From positions 62,001 through 126,000 of the forward strand of contig JBCCEW010000001.1 of the NCBI GenBank assembly GCA_039030075.1: a stretch of DNA of 64,000 nt. The letters run 5' to 3'. Every line of letters starts with the position of its first letter. Position 1 is the stretch's first letter. The notes under the pieces were generated by a model, which was not told the DNA's origin, did no database searches, and saw nothing but the letters and a program-made list of their open reading frames with translations. This document shows, piece after piece, positions 54,305-63,278 of this stretch. This DNA comes from Myxococcota bacterium. GTDB lineage: Bacteria; Myxococcota_A; UBA9160; SMWR01. The translations under genes were made by a program, and so were the position numbers.

Positions 54305-54630
54305 GGGGGGCCTCCTTGGTGGTGTGAGCAATGACACCGTTTCGGCCTGTAGGGAATTCCCCTTAACTGCTACCGACCCAGTTCCGTGTCGCCGGGAACT
54401 CCCTGCGGCAAGTCACCGGCAACTGTGCTTCTCCCCAGCGCAACGGCGACGTTGGGCGGGCCAGGGCGGGGCCGTATGCTCCGGCCGGCGCGGATCTATC
54501 GCGCCCTCGCTACGGGAAGATCGAAGACGGGTTCCGCGCACGGAACACGTCTGGCCGCTAGCAGCGTGGCTCCGCCGAGCGCGGTTCGGGCTCATGCGGG
54601 GCAGCCCGACGCGTGGAATCATGCGCAAGC
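54305..54630. other. Divergent intergenic region with a GGGAATTCCC palindrome
   Basis: This 326-base gap separates the divergent bitopic-protein and STT3-like genes. It holds a perfect ten-base palindrome at 54352-54361 within the AT-rich patch of the gap and a short inverted repeat GGTGT...ACACC just before it. Both could be regulatory. No credible small gene or RNA was seen in the remainder. Confidence 0.4.
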
Positions 54631-56841
54631 ATGGAGCACTCCGTGGCGGAGAGTGAGGCGCGCACGCCGGTCGGCGCAGGTTGGTGGCTCGGGCTGAGCG
54701 CGATCGCGCTCGGTGGCGGCCTGCTGCGACTGCTCCCGTGGCCGCGGGTCTTCACTTCGGAAGGCGTGCTCTTCTACGACGGCGACTCGTACTACCACAT
54801 GCGGCGCATCGCCCACTCGATCGAGCAGTTTCCCGCGCTCCTCGAGCGCGACCCGTGGATGAACTTTCCCCATGGCGGCACCTCGCCCTGGCCGCCGGGT
54901 TTCGATTGGACCCTCGCCGCCCTGACTCGGTTGCTGGTCGGGACCGACGACCGCGCGGGCGCGGAGACGATCGGTGCCTGGGTGCCCGTGATCTGTGGCG
55001 TGCTCGCGATCGTCGCGATCGGCAACGCAGGCCGGCGTCTGGCTGGCGTCGCGGTCGGCTGGGCCGCGGCCGGGCTCCTGGCCCTGCTTCCCGCCGCCTA
55101 CAACTTCACGCAGCTCGGCTACCTGGATCACCACGCGACGGTCGCCTGGCTCGGCACGGCGCTCTTCGCCGGCGTGCTGGTCCTGGTCGACCGCCGCGAC
55201 GCGGGGCCCCGCATCTGGCCGTGGCTGGCCGGCGCAGGAGCGGCGGCTCTCTTGCTGGTCTGGCCCGGTGCGCTGCTGCACCTCGGGGTGGCGCAAGCGG
55301 GCGCGCTCGCCTGGACCGCTTTCGCGCCTTCCAGCGCGCTGGCGGTGGCGCGGGCGCGTCGCCTGGCGGGTGCGCATGCCCTCTGCGCCCTCGCGCTCTT
55401 CCCCTTCGCCTGGGGGCGCGGGTTCGAGGATCTCGGCGCCTTCACGCCGCTCGCCCTCACTTCGTTCCAACCCGTCTACTTCGGCTGCGCGGCCCTGGCC
55501 CTCGCGGTCGTCGCCGGCGTGTGGGCGTGGCCCGTGGGCGCGCGCGCCGGCTCGCGCCTGGCCAGCGGGGCGGGCGTGGCCCTCGCGGGCGTCGCCATCG
55601 CGCTGCTCATCGTGCCCGAGCTGGCCCAGAGCCTCGAGCGTTCGTCGGGATGGTTCACCGGGGACGAGCAGTTCCACGACCGCATCCTCGAGCTGCGTCC
55701 GTTGCTCGGTGTCGGCTTCTCCGCGCCGATGAACGGCGTGCATCGCCTCACCTGGTTGCTCTTCGCATTCCCCCTGGCCTGGGGTGTGGCCGTGACCCGA
55801 CGCCCCCATGCCGCGTCTCACTGGATGCTGGGCCTGTGGAGCGCGGCCTTTGGTCTCGCCGCGCTGTCCCAGGCGCGCTTCACGAACAGCTTCGCCGCGC
55901 CCTTCGCGTTGGTGTGGGCGGTTGCGGGTGTTGCCCTCGCGCGCGCGATCTGGACGAGGTGGGAGCAGCGCCCGGTCGTGCTGGCCGCGGTCGTCCTGGT
56001 GTCGCTCCTCGTCGCGAGCTGGGCCGTCGCGCCCGCCATCGAAAGCCACGTCCGGTTGGCGCGGGGGCTTCGCGCGAATCCGGAGGACACGCGCATGGCC
56101 CACGTGCGAAAGGCGGCGCGGTTCATCGCGACCCATCACCCGACCCGGGAGGACGCCGATCCCGGTGCGGTGCTCTCGGCCTGGGGAATCGGGCACCAGG
56201 TGCGGTACTACGCGGAGGCGCCGGTGATCCAGGACAACTTCGGGCCCTACGTTGCGCGGGAGAACGTGGCGGCGGCCACGCGCTACTACGCGGCGGTCGA
56301 CGAGGAGCGCGCTCTTGCCGAGCTCGACGCGCTGGGCGCCCGCTACATCCTGGTCGAAGACTACGGCGCGGGCGTCGTGGAGCCCTACCCACCCGGTTCG
56401 CTCACGCGCCGACTCCTGGCGCGGCGGGGGTCGGAAGGGGCGCTGCGTCGCGGCGGTCGGGTGCGACTGCTTCCCGCGCTCACCCGCCATCGTCTGGTGT
56501 ACGAGACGCAGGGCAACACGGCGCGCATCGCCGTGTACGAGCGGGTGGGTGGCGCGCGAATCGAGGGCGAGGCACCGGCCGGGGCCGCCGTGACCGCCCT
56601 CGTCCGGCTGGAAGCCGGCACGACGCCGTTCATCTACCGGACCTCGACGCAAGCCGATTCGCGCGGTCGATATCGCCTGCGCTTTCCCTACGCGAGCGGC
56701 ATGGACACGGGAGGGGTCCGAACCCTGGATGCGATCCAGGTCGTCGCAGGCACCGAACGGAAGACCGTCGAGGTACCCGAGCAGGCGGCGCGCACGGGTT
56801 CGGTCGTGGCCGGTCCGCGCTTCACCCTGCCGGCTTCGTGA
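54631..56841 (+). CDS. STT3/AglB-like GT-C oligosaccharyltransferase-type protein
   Basis: A 736-residue polytopic protein with about 12 helices and a C-terminal periplasmic domain. LFYDGDSYYHMRRIAHSIEQFP (residues 48-69) holds the DGDSYYHMR motif in which the Asp ligates the metal. QLGYLDHHATVAW with DHH at 166-168 is the second acidic motif, and SAWGIGHQVRYYAEAPVIQDNFG near 516-538 occupies the place of WWDYG, the sequon-binding site in STT3/PglB/AglB; the Trp-Trp-Asp is not conserved. It is thus an STT3-like enzyme with an altered acceptor motif. ATG 54631 is chosen over GTG 54613. It ends overlapping a convergent methyltransferase gene by 20 bases. Confidence 0.8.
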   Translation: MEHSVAESEARTPVGAGWWLGLSAIALGGGLLRLLPWPRVFTSEGVLFYDGDSYYHMRRIAHSIEQFPALLERDPWMNFPHGGTSPWPPGFDWTLAALTRLLVGTDDRAGAETIGAWVPVICGVLAIVAIGNAGRRLAGVAVGWAAAGLLALLPAAYNFTQLGYLDHHATVAWLGTALFAGVLVLVDRRDAGPRIWPWLAGAGAAALLLVWPGALLHLGVAQAGALAWTAFAPSSALAVARARRLAGAHALCALALFPFAWGRGFEDLGAFTPLALTSFQPVYFGCAALALAVVAGVWAWPVGARAGSRLASGAGVALAGVAIALLIVPELAQSLERSSGWFTGDEQFHDRILELRPLLGVGFSAPMNGVHRLTWLLFAFPLAWGVAVTRRPHAASHWMLGLWSAAFGLAALSQARFTNSFAAPFALVWAVAGVALARAIWTRWEQRPVVLAAVVLVSLLVASWAVAPAIESHVRLARGLRANPEDTRMAHVRKAARFIATHHPTREDADPGAVLSAWGIGHQVRYYAEAPVIQDNFGPYVARENVAAATRYYAAVDEERALAELDALGARYILVEDYGAGVVEPYPPGSLTRRLLARRGSEGALRRGGRVRLLPALTRHRLVYETQGNTARIAVYERVGGARIEGEAPAGAAVTALVRLEAGTTPFIYRTSTQADSRGRYRLRFPYASGMDTGGVRTLDAIQVVAGTERKTVEVPEQAARTGSVVAGPRFTLPAS

Positions 56842-57370
56842 ACACGAACAGGCGGTTCAGCCCGAGCTGAAAGCGCTCCTCGCGCTCGAGGCGAAGCCCG
56901 GCCTTCGCGAAGATCGGAACCGTTTCGGCCACGTCGAACCCGTGGTGTTGCTCGGCCGCCATGCCGTCTGCGATGCCGACCGCCATCAACACGTCGAGGA
57001 TCCGGTCGACGAAGGGGTGGGGCACGGTGAGCACCAGGCGCCCACCCGGTGTCAGCGCTTCGGCGCAGGCGCTCGCGAACGCGTCGGGCTCGGCCACGTG
57101 TTCGAGCACCGCCAGGGCCGCGATGCAGTCGAAGCTCTCCTTCGGGAAGTCGAAGTCGTCGGGGAAGCGGCCCCGTTCGAAGCGAATCGCGCCGTCGACG
57201 CTGGGGGCGACTTCGGCATCGACGCCCACGGCCGAGGTGATGCGGTCGGCCACGCCATCGATCAGCGTGCGATCGAAGCAGCCGATGTCGAGCAGCCGGT
57301 CGCCCGAGCGCACGTGCTCCGATGCGAGTCGCACGCGCCAGCGTCGCAGGAAGACGTCGAGGGCCTTCAC
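56822..57370 (-). CDS. SAM-dependent methyltransferase
   Basis: A 182-residue class I methyltransferase: RLLDIGCFDRTLIDGV is motif I (SAM binding), AVGVDAEVAP is motif II, FDCIAALAVLEHVAEPDAF is motif IV and LTPGGRLVLTVPHPF is motif VI. It lacks a long C-terminal domain. The GTG start at 57370 shares GTGA with the stop of the glycosyltransferase gene, so the two are co-translated. It is likely to modify a lipid-linked sugar made by its neighbours. The acceptor is not known. Confidence 0.82.
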   Translation of the reverse strand: MKALDVFLRRWRVRLASEHVRSGDRLLDIGCFDRTLIDGVADRITSAVGVDAEVAPSVDGAIRFERGRFPDDFDFPKESFDCIAALAVLEHVAEPDAFASACAEALTPGGRLVLTVPHPFVDRILDVLMAVGIADGMAAEQHHGFDVAETVPIFAKAGLRLEREERFQLGLNRLFVFTKPAG

Positions 57371-58545
57371 TCGGCTGCGGCGCCCCGTCGGCGCCGGATC
57401 CCCAGCATGCTGTAGAGGAACGACATGAAAAGGGTCTGGAAGCCGAGAACCACACCCGTGGATCCGAGGACGAGCGGGCGCATCGAGAGACTGGGTTCGA
57501 GCGGGCCGAAGCCGGTCGCGGCCCATCCCCAGGCGGCCCAGCCGACGCCGCTCAGCCCCAGCGCGACGAGGATCGCTCCGAACACCAGGCCGCGCTCCAG
57601 CGTGAACACGTCGAAGGCGCGCATCATGCCGGGGCTCGGCGGGCCGATCTCCTCGGCCACGGCGTAGATGCGCGCTGCGATCGCTGTGGTGACCGCCTGG
57701 TAGCCGAGGATCACGCCCAGCGCTGCGACCTGCAGCGTGTGCACGTCGAGGATGACACTGCCGACCGCGAGCGGTCCGCTCGCCAGGCGCAGCAGCAGCG
57801 AGCCGAACACCAGCATCGCCAGCAGCCCGGGCAGGAACAGCACCCAACGCGGCGACATGGTCATCATGAAGCGCAAGTGACGCCAGCCGTCTCGCCAGGT
57901 GCGCAGATGCGGCGGGCGCGAGCGCTGGTCCGGATGCAGCGTGATGGGCACCTCGGCTACCCGAAGCCGTCGTGCCGACGCCTTCACGACCATTTCGCTC
58001 GCGAACTCCATGCCCGAGGTGCGCAGGCCCAGCGCCTCGTAGGTATCGCGGGTCAGCGCGCGCAGGCCGCAGTGGAAATCCGAGATCGGTGAGCGGAAGA
58101 GCAGCCGACCGATGAAGCTGAGCACGGGGTTCCCGAGGTAACGATGGCTGAAGGGCATGGCGCCGGGTTCGATCTCGCCGCGGAAGCGGGATCCCATCAC
58201 GAGGTCTGCACCTTCGCGCAGCGCTTCGATCATCCCGATCGCCTCGCCGAAGTCGTAGCTCTGGTCTGCGTCGCCCATCACCAGGAAGCGTCCGCGCGCG
58301 GCCTCGAAGCCGCCCATGAGTGCGGCGCCGTAGCCGCGCTCGGGGACATCGACCACGCGGGCGCCGCACCGCCGCGCGATCTCCTGGGACCCATCGGTGC
58401 TGCCGTTGTCCGCGATCACGATCTCGGCCGAGAGTCCGTGGTCGTCGATGCATCCCTGGGCCGCAGCGATGCAGCCCTCGAGAGTCTCGGCCTCGTTCAG
58501 GCAGGGCATCACGAAACTGACTTCCAGGTCCGGCGTGTCGCTCAT
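57367..58545 (-). CDS. GT2 glycosyltransferase with membrane domain (DPM1-like)
   Basis: A 392-residue enzyme with a cytoplasmic GT2 domain (1-225): VSFVMPCLNEAETLEGCIAAAQ, EIVIADNGSTDGSQEIA, the DxD-type FLVMGDADQSYDF and SDFHCGLRALTRDTYEALGL. Four hydrophobic segments follow (230-380). This is the style of polyprenyl-phosphate sugar synthases, which make the lipid donors used by GT-C enzymes. The start overlaps the stop of the upstream methyltransferase (ATGA), and the stop overlaps the next one (GTGA). Confidence 0.88.
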   Translation of the reverse strand: MSDTPDLEVSFVMPCLNEAETLEGCIAAAQGCIDDHGLSAEIVIADNGSTDGSQEIARRCGARVVDVPERGYGAALMGGFEAARGRFLVMGDADQSYDFGEAIGMIEALREGADLVMGSRFRGEIEPGAMPFSHRYLGNPVLSFIGRLLFRSPISDFHCGLRALTRDTYEALGLRTSGMEFASEMVVKASARRLRVAEVPITLHPDQRSRPPHLRTWRDGWRHLRFMMTMSPRWVLFLPGLLAMLVFGSLLLRLASGPLAVGSVILDVHTLQVAALGVILGYQAVTTAIAARIYAVAEEIGPPSPGMMRAFDVFTLERGLVFGAILVALGLSGVGWAAWGWAATGFGPLEPSLSMRPLVLGSTGVVLGFQTLFMSFLYSMLGIRRRRGAAAE

Positions 58546-59288
58546 CGTTCCGCGTGAATCGAGAAGCCGCTGGCCGCGCGGCGAAATGGGGTGGCGCAGA
58601 AGGCGCGGTCGAAGCCGGCGAGAGCGCGCATCGTCCACGGCGGCGCGGCGGGCCAGAGCTGCATGCCGGGGATCAGTGCGAGGTCCATGTAGTGGATATC
58701 GGCCTTCGCGAAACCGGCCTGGAGCACCTGGGCCCGGACCTCGGCCGGGTCGAGCTCGCGTTCGTCCGGGCTGTGGAACTGGTGGTAGCGCTCGCCGAGC
58801 ACCACGCGTCCGACCGCGCGGAGCACGCCACGGACGTTCGGATCCTGGGTGTGCAGGAGCCCGCCGGGTCGCAGGTGCGTGTAGATCCGCTCGAGCAGGG
58901 CGAGAGAGCCGGCCGCGTCGAGGTGGTGGAGAAAGCCGACGCATACGATCGTGTCGAACCGCTCTTCGAAGGCGAAGCTCGCCACGTCCTCGCAGGCAAA
59001 GTACACGTTGTCGCAGCCTGTCTCGCGCGCGTGCGCTTCCGCATCGGCGATCGACTCGGGCGAGAGGTCGATCCCGAGGACGCGTTCCGCGGAAGCGGCC
59101 AGCCGCGTTTCGAACTGCCCCCGGCCACATCCCAGGCTCAGGACGCTTCCGAGTCCGCCGGGCCGGGCTTTCCGCAGCAGCGCGCGCTCTCGCTCCCAGC
59201 GCAGGGCGTCGCCAGCCGGGTTCAGCGACCAGTCGGCGAAGAACGCTTGCTCGCGTTGGGAACGTGCATCGAGGGCGGGTTCGGACAT
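58542..59288 (-). CDS. SAM-dependent methyltransferase, class I
   Basis: A 248-residue methyltransferase: VLSLGCGRGQFETRLA is motif I, RVLGIDLSPESI motif II, FDTIVCVGFLHHLDAAGSLALLE motif IV and HLRPGGLLHTQDPNVRG motif VI. It is the first gene of the three-gene operon that runs to 56822 and shares an ATGA overlap with the glycosyltransferase. The substrate is unknown; a glycolipid intermediate is a guess from context. Confidence 0.85.
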   Translation of the reverse strand: MSEPALDARSQREQAFFADWSLNPAGDALRWERERALLRKARPGGLGSVLSLGCGRGQFETRLAASAERVLGIDLSPESIADAEAHARETGCDNVYFACEDVASFAFEERFDTIVCVGFLHHLDAAGSLALLERIYTHLRPGGLLHTQDPNVRGVLRAVGRVVLGERYHQFHSPDERELDPAEVRAQVLQAGFAKADIHYMDLALIPGMQLWPAAPPWTMRALAGFDRAFCATPFRRAASGFSIHAER

Positions 59289-59334
59289 GGGCTGGCCGGG
59301 CAGGATACGCCCCGGAGCGCCATTTAGGGAAGGG

Positions 59335-60120
59335 TCAGCGCGCGAGTGAGGCCATGGCGTCTCGCGCGGCCTGCTTCATGAAGCCGCAAAACAAGCGCTC
59401 GGTGGTCGGACGGCAAGGGAGTTCGGCGACACGCTGGAAGTGCGGGCGCGCCTTCGCGGCGTCTCCCTCCCGAGCCCAGTAGACGCCCAGCCCATACTGG
59501 TTGCGCACCGACTTCGGCGAGTAGCCAGCCGCCTTCTCGAAGTGGGAGCGGGCGGCGTCGCTGTCGCCCACGGGCCAGGGGGCCACGAGGTAGAGGCTGG
59601 CGAAGAGCGTGTCCGCGAGGCCGTCTTCGTGGCGCGGGTCCATCTCGAGCAGCCGACCGGCGTGGGTGCGGTACTCGCTGCCTGCGCCCGACACGATCGA
59701 CTGCAGGATGCCGAGGCTCGAGGCGTGGAACATGTACGCCGTGGCGAGGGCCGCGGCCGCCCGCACCGACGCGGGGTCGAGCACGACCGCTTTGCGCGCG
59801 TGGCCGAGCGCGCGCGGAGAGAGCGCCGACCACAGCGCCTTGTTCGCCGGCGTGTCCTGCAGACGATCGACGAGGGGCAGGTTCCCGTTCGTGCGGATCG
59901 CCATCACCTGGTTGAGCGACTCCGCCGCCCCCAGGCGGGCCTCGAAGTCCTCCGGGTTCGCGCGCACGGCCGCTTCGAACTGTTCCGACGCAGCCTCGGC
60001 GTCGGACGCCTTCGTCGAGTCGAGCAGGGCGCGGGCGGCGGCCAGGTCCGCGGCGGCGGCGCTGCCGATCCAGAGCGAGACCCAGATCGCGAGCACACAG
60101 CGAAGCGCGAGAGACGACAT
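59335..60120 (-). CDS. Exported TPR protein
   Basis: A 261-residue protein with a signal peptide (LRCVLAIWVSLWIGSAAAAD) and tetratricopeptide-like helical pairs: ASEQFEAAVRANPEDFEARLGAAESL, ALGHARKAVVLDPASVRAAAALATAY, ARSHFEKAAGYSPKSVRNQYGLGVYWAREGD, and AKARPHFQRVAELP. The arrangement resembles the TatT/T-component lipoprotein-like TPR proteins of delta-proteobacteria. It is divergent from the PEP-CTERM gene at 60230. Role unknown; TPRs suggest protein-protein contact in the periplasm. Confidence 0.78.
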   Translation of the reverse strand: MSSLALRCVLAIWVSLWIGSAAAADLAAARALLDSTKASDAEAASEQFEAAVRANPEDFEARLGAAESLNQVMAIRTNGNLPLVDRLQDTPANKALWSALSPRALGHARKAVVLDPASVRAAAALATAYMFHASSLGILQSIVSGAGSEYRTHAGRLLEMDPRHEDGLADTLFASLYLVAPWPVGDSDAARSHFEKAAGYSPKSVRNQYGLGVYWAREGDAAKARPHFQRVAELPCRPTTERLFCGFMKQAARDAMASLAR

Positions 60121-60229
60121 CGAGAGATCCTCCAGGAAGAGCGCCGGGCTCGGGCGCGGCGAGCCGCGGTGGCGATCGTGGTAGGGTGGCGGCCCTGGGA
60201 AGGAAAGCGCCCCGCTCTCGAGGTGTCCA

Positions 60230-60871
60230 ATGACTACCGGTCGCCGACGCGCGGTCGGCCCCTCCCGAATCGCCTCCGCCACCCGAGCGGTTCTCGCCAG
60301 GCTCGGTTCCGCGGGCTGGCTCGCCTGTGTCGTCCTTCTCGTTCCGGGCATCGCGTCCGCGGTCATCCTCGAGTACCGCGGCCCGAACTTCATGGAGATC
60401 ACCGGGAGCGCGGTCGGCGTGCTGGACTTCGACGACTCGATCACGGCGAGATTCACGTTTGCGGAGTTCCCCTCGCAGGGACTCCTCGTTGCGGAGGACG
60501 TCGAGTCCTTCCGGATCTCGACCGGGCCCTTCGTGTACACGGACCAGACGCCGGATCTCGAACTCGAGTTCTTCATGTTCATCATTCAGGGCAGCGGACT
60601 GCCGACCGGGCGCCAGGTGATCCAATGGGACATCAGCATCCAAGAGGCCTTCGGGCCGCCGCTCTCGGGCCGGCGCGGCTTCGTTCTCGAGAGCCTCGGA
60701 AATCGACTCAGGGGACGCGGCGTCTTCGGCGAGAGCGGACCGACGCCGGGAACGGCGCGCTACCAGTTCTCGGGCTTCGAACCCTGGAGCGTCGTGCCCG
60801 AACCCAGCGCGTTCGGGCTGCTCGCGTTGGGTCTCGCGACCTTCGCTGGCGCGCGTCGTCGCGTTCGCTGA
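60230..60871 (+). CDS. PEP-CTERM sorting domain protein
   Basis: A 213-residue exported protein. After a signal peptide (about 20-44, ending GIASA) there is a beta-rich domain with ILEYRGPNFMEITG and FMFIIQGSGL. The C-terminus VPEPSAFGLLALGLATFAGARRRVR is a textbook PEP-CTERM tag: VPEP, a hydrophobic helix and a basic end. The tag directs the protein to exosortase processing. Its function is otherwise unknown. It is followed by a candidate terminator. Confidence 0.83.
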   Translation: MTTGRRRAVGPSRIASATRAVLARLGSAGWLACVVLLVPGIASAVILEYRGPNFMEITGSAVGVLDFDDSITARFTFAEFPSQGLLVAEDVESFRISTGPFVYTDQTPDLELEFFMFIIQGSGLPTGRQVIQWDISIQEAFGPPLSGRRGFVLESLGNRLRGRGVFGESGPTPGTARYQFSGFEPWSVVPEPSAFGLLALGLATFAGARRRVR

Positions 60872-60919
60872 GCCAGCCCGGATCGGTTTGATTCGGTCCG
60901 GATTCGCCGCCATATTCCC

Positions 60920-60974
60920 GCCCCCGGCGTCCCCGCCGGACGGTCGTACGCCGCCGCCGGGGGCCATCGGTTTT
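60920..60974 (+). terminator. Candidate terminator after the PEP-CTERM gene
   Basis: GCCCCCGGCG at 60920-60929 pairs perfectly with CGCCGGGGGC at 60955-60964, and four T residues lie at 60971-60974. The 25-base loop may fold further. The position fits the end of the PEP-CTERM gene at 60871. Confidence 0.45.
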
Positions 60975-61022
60975 CACTCGAACGCACGCGCACCGCCGCG
61001 ACGCGAGAAGGGCAGGGCAGGG

Positions 61023-61832
61023 ATGGAACGGTTGTTGCGCGACGGCGCTTTCGAAGGCGAGACCCACATCGTGACGGGAGCCGGTCAGGGCATCGGCAAT
61101 GCCGTGGCCCGCTGCCTGGCGCTGCACGGCGCTCAGGTGGCGCTCGTGGACCTCGACGAGGCGAAGCTCGAGGAGGAAGCGAAGGCCATCGCCGCCGGCG
61201 GGTCGCCGAAACCGATCGTGGCGGCGGCGAACGTCACCGACGAAGGCCAGGTCCAGGCCGCCGTGGCGAAGGTGCTCGAGGCGTCGGGCTGCATCAACGG
61301 CGTCGTGAACGTGGCGGGCATCACGCGCGACTCGCGGATCACGAAGAAGACCTACGACGATTTCAAGGCGGTGATGGCCGTTCACCTCCACGGCACCTTC
61401 CTGTTTACTCGCGAGGTCGCGAACCAGCACTGGCACCCGCTCTTCAAGGAGAACGGGAACCAGCCCCTGGACGACGGCGTGAACCGCTTCATCGTGAACT
61501 TCTCGTCGGTGAGCGCGCGCAACGGCAACATCGGACAGTTCGACTACACCGCCGCGAAGGGCGCGATCGAATCGGCGACGAAGACGACGGCCCGCGAGTT
61601 CGCGAGCTACCGCGCGCGGGTGAACGCGATCGCACCCGGGCCGGTGAACACGCCCATGCTCGAGGCGGTCGGCGAGGCCGGCGTCAAGGCGATGGGGGCG
61701 GCCACGCTGGTGGGACGCATCGCCGAGCCCGAGGAGATGGCGGCGACGGTCACCGCCATCGCCGATCCGAAGCTCTTCGGATACACGACGGGTCAGGTCT
61801 TCGCCGCGAACGGCGGCCTGCGCCTGGACTGA
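61023..61832 (+). CDS. SDR family oxidoreductase (FabG-like)
   Basis: A 269-residue short-chain dehydrogenase: IVTGAGQGIGNAVARCLALHG is the cofactor motif, VNVAG follows near 95, and the active site is NFSSVSARNGNIGQFDYTAAKGAIE with the YxxxK pair. An insertion HWHPLFKENGNQPLDDGVNR before the catalytic strand is unusual for the family. The start at 61023 is in the proper frame before the first strand. It lies seven bases before xthA. Confidence 0.84.
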   Translation: MERLLRDGAFEGETHIVTGAGQGIGNAVARCLALHGAQVALVDLDEAKLEEEAKAIAAGGSPKPIVAAANVTDEGQVQAAVAKVLEASGCINGVVNVAGITRDSRITKKTYDDFKAVMAVHLHGTFLFTREVANQHWHPLFKENGNQPLDDGVNRFIVNFSSVSARNGNIGQFDYTAAKGAIESATKTTAREFASYRARVNAIAPGPVNTPMLEAVGEAGVKAMGAATLVGRIAEPEEMAATVTAIADPKLFGYTTGQVFAANGGLRLD

Positions 61833-61839
61833 TCGCGCG

Positions 61840-62610
61840 ATGCGCATCGCCAGCTGGAACGTCAATGGGCTGCGCGCCCGCTTCGACTTCGTGGCCCACT
61901 GGCTCGCCGCCTGTGAGCCCGATGTCGTCGGGCTCCAGGAGCTGAAGCTCACCGACGACCAGTTTCCCCACGACGACTTCCAGCGCCTCGGCTATCACGC
62001 CCTTGCCCACGGGCAGAAGAGCTGGAACGGCGTGGCGATCCTCACGCGGAAGCCCGCCGAGCTGGTGCAGACCGGGCTTCCGGGCATGGACGAGCTCGGC
62101 GCGCGGCTGATCACGGCGCGCGTCGAGGGACTCTCGTTCACCACCGTCTACTGCCCGAACGGGAAGTCGGTCGAACACGACGACTACCCGCGCAAGCTGG
62201 CGTGGTACGAGCGCCTCGCCGAGCACTGGGCGGAGCGGACGGCCGACGAACCCGCCGTGCTCTGCGGTGATTTCAACATCTGCCCGACGCCCCTCGACAG
62301 CTGGAACGGAGCAGCCTTCGAAGGACGGATCTTCCACACCGAGGCCGAGCGTACGCGCCTCGCGGCGCTCCTCGAAGGGGAGGTCGTCGATCTCTTCCGG
62401 GCGAAGTACCCCGAGGAGCAGGCCTTCAGCTGGTGGGACTACCGAGGGGGCGCCTTCCACAAGAAGCAGGGCCTGCGCATCGACTTCCTGCTGGGCACGG
62501 CCGCCGTGGCCGAGCGCCTCGAGGACGTGGTGATCGATCGCGAGTACCGCAAGAAAAAGGACGGCTTGACCGCCTCGGACCACGCACCGGTCTACGCGGA
62601 TCTCCGCTGA
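61840..62610 (+). CDS. xthA: Exodeoxyribonuclease III
   Basis: A 256-residue AP endonuclease/3'-5' exonuclease for base-excision repair. RIASWNVNGLRARF starts the fold, VGLQELKL carries the metal-binding Glu, WNGVAILTR and VYCPNGK follow, VLCGDFNICPTPLD carries the Asp and Asn, and DHAPVYADL ends with the catalytic Asp-His. Length is normal. It follows the SDR gene by seven bases, probably in one transcript, and is convergent with the shikimate-kinase-like gene. Confidence 0.92.
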   Translation: MRIASWNVNGLRARFDFVAHWLAACEPDVVGLQELKLTDDQFPHDDFQRLGYHALAHGQKSWNGVAILTRKPAELVQTGLPGMDELGARLITARVEGLSFTTVYCPNGKSVEHDDYPRKLAWYERLAEHWAERTADEPAVLCGDFNICPTPLDSWNGAAFEGRIFHTEAERTRLAALLEGEVVDLFRAKYPEEQAFSWWDYRGGAFHKKQGLRIDFLLGTAAVAERLEDVVIDREYRKKKDGLTASDHAPVYADLR

Positions 62611-62624
62611 TCGCGGCCCGGTCG

Positions 62625-63203
62625 CTAGAGGCCGAGATCCTGGTAGAAGAGCTCCAGGGCCTTCTCGGCGATCTCGGGCTTCGACAGGTTCTGACAGGGC
62701 AGGACCGCGTGGGCGGCGCGCCGATACCAGGGATCGCGGCGTTCCATGATGTCGCCGAAGCTCTCGGTGCCCGACAGCTTCGGGCGGTTGGGATCGCCCG
62801 AGGTGCGGCGCTCCAGGTAGCGCGTGGAGCGCTCGAGGTAGATGACGAATCCATGACGTCGCAGCGCGTCGACTTTGGCGGCGCTGTAGACCTCCTGCCC
62901 GTCGGCATCGAGGTCCGCGATCACGCCGCCTCCCGTGTCGACGAGGGCGCCGCCCTCGAAGCGCGCGATCTTCTCGACGACCGCGCGCTCGCGCGCCCGG
63001 AAGCCGGGCCAGCCCTCATCCCCCACGATCTGCGAGACGGTCCGGGCCTCGGCCTCGTAGCGGATCAGCGCGTCGAGGGAGAAGAGCATGAAGTTCTTGT
63101 TCGCGCGCGCGATGCGTTTCGCGACCGAGCTCTTGCCGCAGCCGCGGCCTCCGATCAGCACGAGGTTCTTCGCGAGCGCGGGGTGACCGCTTCGTTCTGC
63201 CAT
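62625..63203 (-). CDS. Shikimate kinase-like protein
   Basis: A 192-residue P-loop kinase: NLVLIGGRGCGKSSVAKRIA is Walker A, ERAVVEKIARFEGGALVDTGGGV holds the shikimate-binding Gly-Gly-Gly, and VIYLERSTRYLERRTSGDPNRPKLSG includes the lid arginines. It fits AroK/AroL length. The lid and the FMLFSLDALIRYEAEARTVSQIV region are somewhat divergent from AroK, so gluconate-like or other small kinases are possible. ATG 63203 is the start; the frame is open well beyond it but not protein-like. No aroB lies next to it. Confidence 0.78.
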   Translation of the reverse strand: MAERSGHPALAKNLVLIGGRGCGKSSVAKRIARANKNFMLFSLDALIRYEAEARTVSQIVGDEGWPGFRARERAVVEKIARFEGGALVDTGGGVIADLDADGQEVYSAAKVDALRRHGFVIYLERSTRYLERRTSGDPNRPKLSGTESFGDIMERRDPWYRRAAHAVLPCQNLSKPEIAEKALELFYQDLGL

Positions 63204-63278
63204 ACGCGGAGGGATACCGAAGCGGCTCCCGCGGGGCGACCCGGGGAGGGCTTCAAATCGGGTACTCTGGGGCGGCTC

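Noticed and set aside
60888-61022. Upstream start of the SDR at 60888
   Set aside because: It lies across a candidate terminator hairpin and the Rossmann strand begins soon after 61023.
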